DNA from: Crocodylus rhombifer
Taxonomy: Eukaryota > Chordata > Crocodylia > Crocodylidae
Assembly (NCBI GenBank): GCA_038503035.1
Contig: JAVSML010023994.1
Coordinates: 49,204-113,203 of the forward strand
Reading direction: 5' to 3'
Length of the DNA: 64,000 bases
The notes beneath the pieces were generated by a model. The model saw only the letters and a program-made list of their open reading frames with translations, had not been told where the DNA came from and made no database searches. Positions 1-12,100 of the stretch are shown here, piece after piece. A program made the translations under genes and the position numbers. The number at the start of each line of letters is the position of its first letter. The first letter of the stretch is position 1.

Positions 1-448
1 AAAGATCAGAAAACTCTGGTGCAGGGGGAGAGTTATCTAAAATTGCGAGCACCGCTAGTTTATTATCACTGGGAACATTTAGATAAACCCCATTAGGAGA
101 ACAATAAATAGTACAGCCAAATTTACAAAGCAAATCTCTTCCTAACAAATTAACAGGAGAACAGAGACTTAGAAGAAAGGCATGTTGATCTGAAATAAGA
201 CCTAGAGAAACCTGTAGGGGTTGGGACACATGCTGAGGAACTATTTGATTTGAAATTCCTACAGCATTTAAAACATCAGAGGATAGGGGAGTTGTAGAAA
301 ATTCTTCAGCTCAGAGAGTAGAATGGCTTGCACCTGTGTCTACTAAACATTTTGTAGAGGTGCCATTTATTACACAGGAAACGAAGGGGTCTTCTTGATT
401 AAGTGAGAGAAGTGAGGCTGTGATGATGTTACTATTCCTCAGGCTGTC
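1..448 (-). pseudogene. Retroviral aspartic protease remnant, partial
   Basis: In frame with the end of gag, the minus strand shows the aspartic protease active-site motif DTGA (340-329), preceded by hydrophobic residues as in retropepsins. Five codons later there is an in-frame TGA (313-311), and the frame then continues open towards the window edge. The enzyme would cleave Gag and Pol polyproteins. The stop makes this copy inactive, and its end lies outside the window. Confidence 0.7.
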
Positions 449-2044
449 CTAACAGGAGGCTCTTTGATTTGGGACAGAGAATTGAGTGGGAGGAGGTGGT
501 GGCAGGTCAACTGTCATCTCCAGCTGGCTAGGCTGATGAGGACAGTAGGCCTTCCAGTGTCCTGGTTGACCACAATAGTGACAACTGGCACTAATTTGGG
601 ACCAAAACCCTCCTTGTCCCATCTCACGACCATGTCCCCTGCCTCTAAATTGTCCCTGAAGGAACGCTCTGCCTCTAAAAGTCTGCAATAGTAATGACAT
701 TAACTTAGTTTCTGTGATTTCCATTTTTCTTTTCTTGGCAGGTTGTACAATGATTAGCAACGGTGATTAGTTCTGCCAGCGGCTTGGTTTGCCAGCCTAC
801 AGCAATTGTGTGCAGTTGTTCCTGGACTTCAGGAAGGAGTCCTTGAATGAAAGCAGCAGCAACTGCTTCTGAGGCAGTTTCAGCTGCCTTCTCAATACCT
901 GAATGTCTTTTGAATACTAGTTTTAAGCTGTCCATGTAATCCACTGGGGATTCTCCTTTATTTTGCTTGCAATTATTTATTTTTGCCCAGTCAGTTTTTC
1001 TAGGGCAAATCTTAAGTATGGCCTCAAGATGACGTTCTCAGGCACTCACTAAGTGACTATCTCTTCCGGGATCTTGAGCAGGCCATTTAGCCTGCTTGGT
1101 GAGGCGATCACGAACTTCAGAAGGCAGAATATTTCTCATTAATTGGTTTAAATCTGCCCAGGTCAGCTCATAACAATTGATTACAGTTTCTAATTTATCT
1201 TTAAACTTCTGGGGTTCTTCCCGGATATTGGGGAATTGCTTAACAAGGTTTAGAAGATCTCCTGGAGTCCAGGGGGCATGAACTGTGACTGTAGATTCCC
1301 CATTTGGACCCTGTCCTGAGAGTTGACATAAGGGCATTTGGAGAGCCTTTTTGAGTATAGGAGGTGGGAGTGGACCATATTGGGTGCCAGAGCTTAAATA
1401 AGAGGAGGTTGAGGCTCCAGCCACCCGGATTCCAGTGAATGTGAGTATGCCCAGGGGGGAGGAGATGATTGTTGGGTGATAGGTTCCTGGGGTGAGCTTT
1501 TCCCACCAGAAGAGTCTGTTTGGTTACTCTTGATTTCTTTGGATTTAGATTGTGCCTGGGATTGGTATGGGGTTGGCATACTAAAGAAATCAATTATGTC
1601 TTCTGCAGATTCATTCTCAGTTAATTGTGGATAAAGCAGTGTTGGTGCTGATGGTACTGTTGTTATTGATGGGGGATCCCCTGTTGGTGCACTTTTCTGT
1701 TTTAATTCTTCTATCTGAGATTTCAGTTTGTCTTGGGAGTCCTTAAGGCTTAAAACTTGAGATTCTTGATGTTGTTTGGAAGCTTCCTCATACCAATCAA
1801 AAATTGAATCCCACTGAGCCTGTGGCGTTTTACTGCCTTTTAACTCAAGGGCTCCGTGGTGATGAATGATTTTACTTAAATCAAATGTTCCCTCCAGGGG
1901 AAACTGCAAACTAGAGTCATCTTTGGTATACCTATTCCATTTGTCTAAAAACTTACAACTCTTACGGCCATAGTGTGTGTACATGTACAATGCTGGAGTC
2001 CCTTTTGGCAGAGCCGGTACATCTTTAGATCCTCCACTCTCCAT
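449..2044 (-). pseudogene. Retroviral gag remnant (matrix, capsid, nucleocapsid)
   Basis: Reading starts at an ATG at 2044-2042. The first open stretch (2044-1394) is matrix-like and proline- and serine-rich in its second half. A capsid-like stretch follows at about 1424-1038 and continues in other frames to 705. A nucleocapsid stretch at 760-449 holds one CCHC zinc knuckle (CHYCGQPGHWKAYC) after an arginine/glycine-rich segment. Gag normally packages viral RNA and builds the particle; here the domains lie in different frames, so at least three frameshifts have broken it. The region ends with an amber codon (TAG, 451-449) in frame with the protease that follows. Confidence 0.8.
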
Positions 2045-2859
2045 TTCTTTACATCAATTCACACAGGAATGGCTTTTTGAGGGTGTCCAGTCAGATTGTG
2101 AGATTTGCTAGTGACACAGAAATGCTGTGGCTAATGTCCAAAGACAAGACTCCACTGCAATAATGGCACACAATGCAGTTACTCACGGTTCGACACAGCT
2201 CATTTATGAGGGTGGGGAAAAGGTAAACCTGTCCACTGGGTCACAGGATTCCAGTTGGGCCCCCTTGCATTCAAAACTGCCCTTCCGGACAGCCTTGGGG
2301 CGGCTGAACCCAACCTTAGTCCCAGACCTGGCAGTGGCTCATATTTCTCAATTCATACCCTCAATTCACACAAGGGAATTTCTGCGTTGAGTTCCGAGGT
2401 TCAAGAGCATTTCTCTAGTCCCAGCCTTGGTCAATGCTTATCGTGGAAAACACTCACACTCTAAGAGTTTCCACCTTACACCCATGCTTTCGAAGAGCAT
2501 GCAGAACAAGTCTGGTGTCCTCAGGGTAGCTGCACAAGGTTTTCACTCTTAGTTCCAAAAAGGAACTTAACTCAATTCACACAGGGAAACACATTTACTG
2601 ACAACAGCAACACAGTCTTTAATCTTAACTCTTTCTACTCACAGTTACTACTTACAGTACTACTTATACAGTGGGTCTGAAAATTCTGGCAGCAAAAAGG
2701 TCGGATAGAATAAGCCTCAAGCAGCGAACAGGAAGACACAGAGACAGCCTCTCACTGAAAAGCCCCAATAGAGATTTCAAAAGGTCTCTTACCTTGGTTT
2801 GGCGCCAGACCTTCAATGAAGAGATGTCTGGGTCCCAACTGATCACTCCGGGTGTCTCT

Positions 2860-2877
2860 ATCCAAGTCACGGCACCA
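2860..2877 (-). other. Retroviral primer-binding site, tRNA-His type
   Basis: The minus strand reads TGGTGCCGTGACTTGGAT, three bases downstream of the LTR end. As I recall it, the tRNA-His primer site used by HERV-H-type elements differs at one position (C for T near the 3' end). Position and sequence both support a His primer. Confidence 0.75.
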
Positions 2878-2880
2878 AAT

Positions 2881-3336
2881 TGTGGAAGAAATCAAACTTT
2901 GTGTTGTGTTTTGGTATTAGAATTAACAGACTCAGTCTGAGTTTATTGGCGCTCATACCATATGATTGTAGGGAGGAGATCTAAACAGAACTCCTCCCCT
3001 CTACAAGTTAACATACCTTTTTATACCTAAAATTGTGAAAACAAAGACATGATTTAAACAAAGCATCCTTGGAAAAAAGAGTAAAAAATGGATCGTAACA
3101 GTTGCTTGCTCAGGAACACATTTTGTTTTGAGAACTTTTTGTTTTTAGGAAAGAGAGAAACATTTGTTCCCAAGGACCTGTGCATGGAGACATAATAAGC
3201 AGAAGGGTTTTTCTTATCTTAAAACATTTTAAAATACAAAGCAAGAGCATTTTTTTTTCTTCACTCTGAAGGCAAGTTAGAGGCCTGGATAAATGTATAG
3301 TCAAGTTAGAGGCCTGGATAAATCTACTTCTACACA
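2881..3336 (-). repeat. 5' LTR of the endogenous retrovirus
   Basis: The block starts TGTGGAAG and ends CTACACA on the plus strand, so both LTR ends read TG...CA. It abuts a primer-binding site with a 3-base spacer. On the minus strand a TATA-like GGTATAAAAAGG lies at about 3017-3028 and an AATAAA at 2942-2947, which fits U3-R-U5 order. U3 holds a 22-base direct repeat (3273-3294 and 3302-3323). The target-site duplication cannot be tested because the other LTR is outside the window. Confidence 0.8.
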
Positions 3337-3344
3337 GCCAACCT

Positions 3345-4560
3345 TCCACCTTTTCTCCCTGCTTGGTCGCTTATGTGCAGGGTGTAGCCTTGTATGGCTA
3401 TGTTCCAATCCTCATGCGAGGAGTCCCACTAGGTCTCTGTGATCCCTATCAGGTCATATTACCCACTAGAGAGCAGGAGAGCTAGCTCCTCCTGCTCGTT
3501 TCCCATGTGCTTGGCATTGGTGTACAGGCAACTGAGGACCCCAGCTGACACCCTTGATTTCCCCAGATGCTGTGGGAGAACCGTTCCATTAGCATTTTCC
3601 AAAACAGTTATCTTAGTGTCCTCCATGCGGGAGCTTTCTTGTGTGCCAGTCCCCAGGCATGCTCCACTTGGAGTTTCCCTGTCCCCCAGCAAAATCTGTT
3701 TAAAGCCCTGTCTAGTAGATCAGCCATCCTGGCCAGGAACAAGGACTTAACTCTTCTTGTAAAGTGGATGTTATCTTTCCCTGAAGTGTGTGCTGTAGTC
3801 AAAGAAGCTGAAGCCCTTGTGGTAGCACCAGTGTAGGAGGCGTCTCTTTACTTCTTCAACACAGCCTTCCCTGTTGGGTCTGTGGTCTGCAACAGGGAGC
3901 ACAGAAGAAAAAAATTCTTGAGCCCCCAGTACCTTCAGCCCAGCCTCCAGAGCCCTGTAGTCACTCATGACCTGGTCCGGATTACTCCTGGCTGTGTCAT
4001 TTGTGACCACATGGATGAGAAGCGTGGGGTAGTAGTCGGAGGGATGGATGAGCCTGGGGATCCTTTCCACAATGTCCTGGATGTGGGCCCCAGGAAAGCA
4101 GCAGACCTCTCAGGTCAAGGGATCTGGATGGCAGATAGGTCCCTCCATGCCCCTCAGGATAAGAGTCCCTCCCCACACCTGGTGTCCCCTCCTAGGGGTG
4201 GGAGTACTTACCTCCCAAGTACTTACCTCCTCCTCTGGTGTCTCTATCAGAGTCTTCTCATGCATGATGAGGGGAGCGTACCTGTAATGCAGCATCGGGT
4301 GAGGAGTAGCCGTAGCTGTGCATGCCCTGGATCTGGAGACTATTGTCTTCTGGGTAGCTCTGGGAGGGCCTTTGCAGCTTGTCTTCTTTGTAATACCTGG
4401 ATCTCCATTTTTTCCCCTTTGAGATGCTGCAAGAGGCATGTGTGTGCGTGTTTGGACATGCCCACTTGGTTCAACACTGGTTCAATTTGTTCCCATCTTT
4501 TCCTTGTTAAGATACTCCTGACATTAAGTAAAACTATTGTCAATGCCACTTACACTTGTT
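3345..4560 (-). mobile_element. CR1 LINE fragment: ORF1 esterase-like region and start of ORF2
   Basis: Minus-strand frames at 4549-3771 resemble the second half of CR1 ORF1, the SGNH-type esterase domain, with LLIHVVTNDTAR and a later FFSSVLPV block. A matching segment occurs in the larger CR1 at 61619-61341. Frame 3692-3459 corresponds to the beginning of CR1 ORF2 (ending GNEQEELALL), just before the endonuclease. The piece therefore spans the ORF1/ORF2 junction and lacks reverse transcriptase. It contains frameshifts and abuts the retroviral LTR on its left. Confidence 0.7.
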
Positions 4561-6200
4561 TTAAAATGAGTGCACCTGTCCCTTTAAGGTTCATCTGTGC
4601 CACTGACTCCTCCATCTTCCTCACTCACATTCCTGTAGCTTATGCAAGCTGCTGGATCACAGTTTCATTTAGGATGGCTTGATATTCCCTCCTCCTTGAT
4701 ACTTCCTGCCTTCTGGTCTCCACTCTGGACTAGAGCCCAAAAGGCATTAGCAGCAGGAAACTATTTTCTGGCTCTTCCTCTGACTCACCATTATCACATT
4801 TCTTCTTCCTGGTTTCAGCTTCTGCATTTTCTTTTTTTCTCCTGGCCTGTCTCTGCTTCTTTCTCTTGCTCCATATTCATTTTTGTTGTTCTTCCCCATT
4901 CCTACCTCCATGTCTGAGCTGTTTGCTGTTTCCACCTTCCCTTCCATTCTGTCTCCTATCTCCTCCAGCACTGCCTCCATCACATAAATTTTGCCCTCCT
5001 CCTCTGTATCACCCTCCTGTAGGGTTTGTTCTATAATTTCTACTTCAGTACACAACCCCAACCTCTGCTCTCCTCCTTTTGGTTTTGCAGTTCCTCAGCA
5101 GGTCTGACTATACTTGCAATGGCTTTGGGGCCACTGTGATACAAGTGTGCCTCTCCCTTACAAACAGTTCATTCTAGGTACCCTGACTCTCCCTAAAATG
5201 AATTATTTTAGGGTCTCCTGGTACTCGGCTGCCCTATGCCCCACCCCTTCACATCTGTAGCACACTGTGAGGGGATAAGTGTGTGGACAGGTGCTTCACC
5301 TTTCCACATTTGCTGCACTGTTTTGGTTGCATGTGTTACATTATAAAACCCTGGTGACTCCTAATCTGGATCACTGATGGAAGGTGCAGCACCCCACCTG
5401 GGCTCCACTCATCTGCTTCTAACATACTTGTGCCCTCCAAGACCCCATACAGATACCATATTTCTCCCATACTTTCTCTACCAACATAGCTCTTTGGATG
5501 TACTTTTCTGTCCATCTTTCTAAGTTTCTACTAAATCCAACTACATTCAAACTATAATCACTCTTTCTCCTGACTTTTCACCTGCTATGAACTTTATCCC
5601 TCTTACTTCCTCCCTCCCATGTTCCTCTGCATATTTTTTTCCAAAAGTTCTCATACCCTTCTCATCCCAATAAGTCAATTCCCAAGTCTTTCAGGTCAAG
5701 AAAACAACCAGGCTGGTGAGATGCTCTGCCTGCACCTCTAAAATCTCAAAAAGTACCTTGTCCAGGAAATCGTATCGTCAATCCTGTCACTGGCTAACTT
5801 CGCATTTATCTGCAGCCTCTGCTCCTCTCTAGCATCTCTCAGTGCCTCTTCCATGTGCCCCTGCCATGCCATTCCCAATAGGCTAGCCTGACATTGTGTT
5901 CCCACCATCCTCTGTTTCCCAACCTATGTACATTCTCCTGCTGCTCTTGTTTTGTATCCTGCTCTTATCTTCCTTCTGGCATCACCACTCTCATCATTGC
6001 TGGCTCTGTCATTGCTCCTGTTATCACTTTCTTTCTTCCTTTCTTTATCTACTCTCCATCTGTCTCTAGGTCTTCATTTCTGCTCTTCAATTTTCTTTCC
6101 ACCTCATGCTTACTTGTTACTGCTCCTGTTGTTTTGAGCATCAGGTCTTCTTCCTCCACATCTTACACCCCAATGCTCTGTTGATCCCCTTTTTTGTTTC
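4560..6200 (-). mobile_element. LINE ORF1-like relic with zinc-knuckle remnant (possibly Tx1-like)
   Basis: No intact gene is present. On the minus strand 5262-5221 encodes CYRCEGVGHRAAEY, a CCHC knuckle whose last cysteine has become tyrosine, and a second Cys-rich stretch lies just upstream. A 104-codon open stretch (5061-4747) downstream is charged and glutamate/lysine-rich. Nucleic-acid-binding ORF1 proteins of L1/Tx1-type LINEs have such knuckles, and a Tx1-like ORF2 relic lies 4 kb away on the other strand. The family link is an inference. Confidence 0.4.
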
Positions 6201-7544
6201 AAAGGCATTTGTCTGGTTTTCAATTATGATAGTAACAAGGATTGGTCAGTCCAACCTATCTGAATAAGACATTTGGTAGTGCTCATTAACCGCAGTCCCC
6301 CTCACTGCTGTGTCTTTTTCAAGTCATGGTGAGCCATGATACTGCATACACAGAGTCCCTCTTTTGGACCTTCTCTCATCCTGGTAAATATGTTTAGTGT
6401 AGCCCTGCTCTCCATGAAGTGTAGCCATACCAGACTACCCTGCATCTTAACTACACATAAAGTTTTGGAGTGTCCCAACAGTTGTGACAAGAACACACAG
6501 TTCCAGTCATGAGTGAGGCCTAATTAGCACATGGATCCTTTATGGCAGATCTGTCTACACAAGACATTTACTGAAGAGTAGACTGGGCAGTGCACTTAGT
6601 ATGTCTGTTCTTTTAAGGGGATAAGAAGCCTGGAAAGCAGCCTGAAAGTGGTGAGTGGGCTAGGAAGAGCCTCACCTAACAGGGAAAAGGCTGGTCTTAG
6701 CCAGGAGATAATTGCAGACCCTGGATGGAACAGGCAGTAAGATATTGGAGACCAAAAAGGACTGGGTTTAGCTGGGAGATAAACCCAGACCGTGAATAGA
6801 GCAGACAGCAAGATCTTGGAGGTTGCTGATAGAAGATCATTAGGCAGACAGGCTGAAGCTGAGACAGGCTGCAGATATGGCAGGAAGCAATCAGGGCCAC
6901 ATGACCAGGGAAGGGGGTGGGCTTAGACAGGGTATAAGCCCAGACCCTCACTTGAGCCAGTAGTAGGTCAGAGAGGGTACTGAGGGAATATCCCCTCAGC
7001 AAGATGGTTCCAGCTCCTGACTGCCATGTGAAGAGTGCAACCATTTTCAGTCTGACCTGCAGAGCTACAAAGGGAGGAGCTCCAGACAGTGAGACAACAG
7101 CTAGGCTCTTGAGACACTGGGGTAAGCAACTCTATTGGCCTGATGAACAGGGGAGTAGGACCAAGGCAGAAAGAGAGATAGAGATGTGCATGTAGGCGAG
7201 TGACCACAGGTTTAAGACTGTACCCAGAGAGGGATGCAGGGCCAGGAGTGGCCACTGCTGGAAACAGAGCCCATGGGGACACGTTGGACCAAGGGGAGTC
7301 TGAGATTTCAACTGGCCTGAGATGGGGTCAGGGCCCAGGGCCCAGGATAAGGTAAAGGTCCAGGAAGGGCTGCAGCTGCAGCTTGCCAGAACAAGGTAGA
7401 TCCAGAGGGTCAAGTCTGAGCCGGGTCAGGGGGTCCAGAAATCTAGTCCAGTGGGAACAGAGAGAGGGGAAAAGGATCATGGGATCCATATGTCCACAGT
7501 CCTGAGAGGGACTGGAAGTGAGATCAGACCATCCCAGGACCCAG
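6200..7544. other. No gene recognised
   Basis: Open frames here are short or low-complexity. The right part (from about 7320) is purine-rich with recurring GGTCCAG words that lead into the minisatellite at 7545. I see no splice-consistent exon or RNA gene. Confidence 0.5.
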
Positions 7545-7815
7545 TGAGAGAGTGAGAGCAGGACCAAAAGGAGGATACCAAGAAGGTCCTAGTCTCAGAG
7601 GGCTGAGAGGAAGAGTGGGAACAAAAGGTGTCCAATAGCTTAGAGAAGGGATGAGAGTGGGACCAAAGGGTCCAAGGGCCTAGGGAGAGGCCAAGAGTGA
7701 CACCAAAAGGTCCAGGAGAAAGGGAAAGACTGAGAATGGGGCCAAAGGGTCCAGAAGCCTTGGGAAAGGATGAGTGACAGACCAAGAGATCTAAGAGCCC
7801 AGAGAAGGGACTGAG
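7545..7815 (+). repeat. Degenerate ~40-bp tandem repeat (minisatellite)
   Basis: Successive units begin near 7611, 7652, 7694, 7731 and 7771. They share a pattern of roughly GAGAGTGGGACCAAAGGGTC followed by CAAGAGCCTAGAGAAGGGA. Unit length is 36-42 bases with about 70-80% identity between neighbours. More diverged copies may reach left to about 7330. A 199-codon frame across it on the minus strand (8076-7477) is an artefact of the repeat. Confidence 0.7.
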
Positions 7816-8119
7816 AGAGTGTACAGAGAGAACATCAAAGTGTGATGACACTTGCAAGGCTTGGGGCATGAAGTAGGGGTGGAATGGAACCGTGCAATTA
7901 GCCCATAAGGCAATAACTGCAGCCACCTGGCAGTCATTAGGGCAAGAACCATAGGCAATGGTAGACATTAGAAGACAATGAGGTGTGGGATGCCCTGGGG
8001 CACCTTCCCACTTATAAACATAAAATACATGAAGGTGTAGCAGGCAAGTGAGGGGATGATTGTCCCCAAAGAGCAAGCAAGATAAAAAGATTTTTTTTTT
8101 GTGGTTTCCATGGGCTTTT

Positions 8120-8597
8120 CAGCCATACTTGGAGATGGCACTCTGCTACATAGATCAATTAGGTCAGCAGTAAACTTCCCACATCTACACATGCACCCCT
8201 ATTAGACTGGAGTAAACTAATCAACTCTGCAGCAGGATAGCACCTGTAAATAGAAGTACTATCCTGAAGAGGATTTTTTTCCTTTGCAGCAGTGCACATG
8301 TGGATGCTGCCCCAGTTGGCTGGGGCATGGGGGTTTTTTAGTGCAGGGGTTGCCTGCTGGCTAGCTCTACACCTCCACAATACATTGAACTAGAGGGCAG
8401 GGAGCAGCCCGGGGCTGGCAGGCTGACCCCCAAAGTCCCCAGCCAGCTGGAGCTGCTTCAACCAAGCTCAACATGCTGCAGTCCAGGGTGCACCCAGGAG
8501 TGAAATGGTGAATGCTGCATCCAGGAGCAATGCACACCAGGGCAATAGGCTCTGGAGTTTATTGCTTCACATTAATTGCATTTGTAGATGTGCCTGG
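8120..8597. mobile_element. Harbinger-like MITE fragment
   Basis: It shares with many places in this window the motifs CATCTACACATG near one end, GCAGCAGGATAGCA with TGTAAATA internally, and TTTGTAGATGTGCC at the other end. The middle contains a GC-rich block with GGCTGGCAGGCTGACCCC. The ends are not clean enough to define a target duplication. Confidence 0.5.
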
Positions 8598-8636
8598 GAG
8601 GGGAGGGGTAGTGTATCTGGAGTATATATATATGCT

Positions 8637-9157
8637 GGGTGCATCTACACAAAACATTTACTGTGCAGTTGACTAATTAGCTGTGCAGTGAACATCTCAG
8701 CATCTACAAGTGCATCCCTATGAGTCTGGGGTAAACTAATTTACTTTGCAGCAGGATAGTACTTGTAAATAAATGTACTATCCTGCTGTGGAGTAAAAAA
8801 AATGCAGAGAAGTGCACATGTAGATGCTGGAGGGGATGGATGGGGCAGGAGGGTGCTTCAGTATGGGGGCTGCTTGCTAGCTAGCCCTGTGCTGAAGCTC
8901 CCTTGTGCCCTACTCAGCTCCGCCACATCGTGTTGGGCTGGGAGTAGCAGCCTCAGGCTGGCACGCTGAGCGCTGGGGCCCCCTGCCAGCCAGGATTGCT
9001 CTGACCTGGCTCCACATGCTGTGACTGAATAAATGGTGGAGCTTACTGCTCTGGAGTTAATTACTTCTGGGTTCATGCACACCCAGGAGCAATAAACGGT
9101 GGAGTAATAAACTCTGCAGTTTATTAATGTACTGTAATTGCACATATAGACACTCCC
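8637..9157. mobile_element. Harbinger-like MITE, near full length
   Basis: It starts GGGTGCATCTACACAAAAC and ends CACATATAGACACTCCC, giving imperfect inverted ends (GGGTGCATCTAC against GGGAGTGTCTAT). The interior matches the neighbouring copy at 8120-8597. No transposase is encoded. The flanking trinucleotides (GCT, ACT) are similar but not identical. Confidence 0.55.
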
Positions 9158-9399
9158 ACTGAGCAGTGCTAAACTGTGGGGTCACCATGGAGGGTGCAGC
9201 CACATGAATCATATGTGCCAGGTTGAGAAGGGGCAACACAGAGGGATTCTGGGTCTGCTATTCTGTGGCTTACCATAACTTGAAATGCTATTGACTCTGG
9301 TGGGGCCAGCTCAGTGCACTATGTGATAAACCATGAACCTTTTGGCTTTGGACTATTACCATGCATAGTTTACCTAGCAGAGAAGATAAATCATGATGG
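9158..9399. other. No feature recognised
   Basis: Short spacer between the MITE and the Tx1-like LINE relic. No coding or repeat signal was identified. Confidence 0.4.
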
Positions 9400-11195
9400 G
9401 GGAGGTGGAAGGATTTTAAGAAGATGGAGATAAAGTACTGGGGTTAGATGGGCTATCTAGGGAATTCGACTGTAAATTTTTGGGGGTGGATAGGGAAAGA
9501 TTTGGTGCAGGTTTTTAAGGAAATTATGGAAGCAGGGGAAGTAGGGGAGTGCTTTGCTGATGGGGTTGTCATACTGTTTCTTATATAAGAAAGGGGGGAG
9601 GGAAAACTTAAAGAATTGGTGACCAATTACCTTGCTAAATGTTGATTATGAATTATTCACTTAGGTGTTAGCAGGAAGAATGAAGGGGATAATATAACAA
9701 GTAATTGGGGAAGAGAAGACATGTGCAGTGGAGGGGCATAGAATTATACAAACACATTGGGTTTTGAGGGATTTGTTAGAATATACCAGGGATAGGAAGT
9801 AGAGTTTGGTGATGGGGAATTTAGAATTAGAAAAAGTGTATGACAGGGTGAACCATGCATTTTTGTTTAGGGTGCTGGAGGGGATCGCGTTTCCAGAGTG
9901 GTTTGTCGGGTGGGTATGAGCAATTTATAAAGGGGCACAGAACAGGGTGTTGGTAAGGGGTTTCTTAGGTCAAAAGTTTGCAGTTGCAATGGGGGTTTGG
10001 CAAAAGTGTCTATTATCACTGGGTTTTTTTTGTGGGATTCTTTATTAGAACAGAGAATTAGGAAGAATGGGGTAATTAAGAGTGATGGTACTGGGGGGAG
10101 GGGAAATTAAATGTTTATTATACATGGATGATATGACAATAGTGGTGAGAAATAGAATATTAGAAAGTGTTTTGATATGCACAATGGAATATGGGGAAGT
10201 GTCAGGGGCACAAGTTAACAAGGGGAAGACTGTTTTGTTAGTGATAGGAAAGAGGGAGTATATAGAAAGACACAGATTATGGGTGGTGAGAGATAATTTA
10301 AAGGTGTTGGGGGTAAATTTTGACACAAGGGTGAAAAGGGGAGAGGGCATAGGAGGAATTAGGGGTACGTGTTAGGGGGTAGTGGGTTTATGGATTTCTA
10401 AGGGTTTACTATTTTCAGGGAACGTGGAACTGATTAAGAAGGTGCTGTTACCATTTATATTATTCATCGGGATGGTGTACTTGCCATTGTGGTTACAGGC
10501 ATGGTGGACACAACAGGAAATTTGTGTTTTTTCTGGGGAGGGAAGACAGAGAGGGTAGCAAGGGAGAGAAATATATACAGCAGGGGAGTTAGGGAGGTGG
10601 GGGTTACTGGAGGTAGAAGTTTTGTTTCCGGGCATTTTGTTTCGTCAGTGGTGCGGGAGGCTAGAAGGGAAGGAGGGATAGCAGGGAGGTTTTGTAGGTA
10701 CTGGAGAGGGAAAATATTGAGGAAGTTGGGTTTGTTTGGGACAAGGTGGACTGGCTTATGGGTGTGGAAACCATTATTACGTTATACACAGATGTGGGCT
10801 TTATTCGGGTACATAGTTTAGGGGTGTTGGGGTTGGAAGAGCTACAAAAAGTGAAGAATGTGTTTCAGTTAATTAGACGGAAGGGTGGTTTAATGGATAT
10901 GGGGGATTTAGCTTGGGTACAGTTTAGGGCAGTTTGGAAAGGGGTGGTGGACAAAAGGTGGAGGACAGAACACAGGAAACTTGGATGGAAGGTGATACAA
11001 AGGTATTAATGGTGAGAAAAACAGCATTGGTGGGGTTTGGTGAGAATGGCAGAATGTTCATGGGAACTATGTTGTAGGGAAGAAACAGTTTATCACATAT
11101 TCTGGGAGTGTTTTTAGGCAAGAAAGGTGTGGGGATGAGTGAAGAGGTTTTTGGGTGAGAAAGGATGGGTTTCTTTTGAGAATGTTATGTATGGC

Positions 11196-12100
11196 TGTGG
11201 TGAAGTGGGAGTCCCTGGCTAGCCACAGAGCTAGCTTCCCAACTGCCTCTGGGCACACCACCCACCTGTCTCTCCTGCCATGCCTTGTTAATTAATTGAT
11301 TGTTGTTAATTAAGGCAGGAGGCTGCCCACTTTACACCCCAATATAGGGGGAATAGCCGTGACTCCATTCCACCCCTACGCAACTGCCTCACGGATGGCA
11401 TCTCAGGCAGTTAGCTCAACCATCGCCTTCACCCATTAGCGGTGGCCCCTAACCCTGGGGACCTTCGGCTTCCATAAGTCCTGGCCCCATCTCAGGCCCA
11501 GTCGGGACCCTGAGCTTCTTTGCTCTTCATGGGCATCCTCCGTGGTGGATCTCTGGCCCTTTTGACCCTTTGCTCCTGGACCCAGAATTGACCAGCAAGT
11601 ACCTCAGTGGGATTTTCACCTCCTGCCTGCACTTATGGGTCAGGGTCCCCCATTCCCAGCTCAGGTGCTCCTGGAAGCATGCCTGGCCCTGCAGGATTAC
11701 TCACCTAGCAAGCTCAGGTGCCTCTAAGAGCTTACCTGGACTACCCTGCTTTGGTGTTATCTGGCCCACCTGCTTGGGTTAAGGCACCCACCTTTCACTG
11801 GGGTGGTAACTGGCCTGGCATTTCTTGGGGGCTCCCACACCACTGAGAGCCCCACCAGGCTACCCACTCCTAGCAGGTGCAGTTTTTAGGTCATGCCCAG
11901 GACCAGGACCCTTCAAACCATCCCCTACAGCTCCTGCCCTTACCTCCAGGCAATGTTACTGCCTGCTGCCTGGCCTGCCAGTGGCAAACTGCCCTGCTTA
12001 TTGCGGCAGTCATTTTAGATTTATGGCTGCCTATATTAAGCACCTGCTGGATGCTTGGCTTGGCCCTTAAAGCAGCTGGCATCCACAGTGCCCTGTCACA
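11196..12100 (-). repeat. Solo LTR with 5-bp target duplication
   Basis: The block starts TGTGGTGAAG and ends CCTGTCACA. It is flanked on both sides by ATGGC (11191-11195 and 12101-12105), a perfect 5-base duplication as left by retroviral integrase. It sits inside the Tx1-like LINE, whose sequence resumes after it. A related LTR lies at 19934-20791 in the same orientation, where a TATA-like box supports the minus strand. There is no internal retroviral sequence, so it arose by LTR-LTR recombination. Confidence 0.8.

Larger units (their letters stand above)
1..3336 (-). mobile_element. Endogenous retrovirus, 5' part (LTR, leader, gag, pro), truncated by window edge
   Basis: On the minus strand the order is LTR (3336 to 2881), primer-binding site (2877 to 2860), a leader of about 815 bases, a gag region (2044 to 449) and a protease region (448 to 1). 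This is the standard 5' order of a retrovirus; pol, env and the 3' LTR would lie left of the window. The gag region is spread over several overlapping frames and the protease region has an in-frame stop, so this is a dead copy. The tRNA-His-type primer site and the in-frame amber codon between gag and pro suggest a gamma/epsilon-like (class I) element. Class assignment is inference, since pol is not visible. Confidence 0.85.

Noticed and set aside
7477..8076. 199-codon minus-strand frame
   Set aside because: It is caused by the purine-rich minisatellite, and its content is repetitive without a domain.
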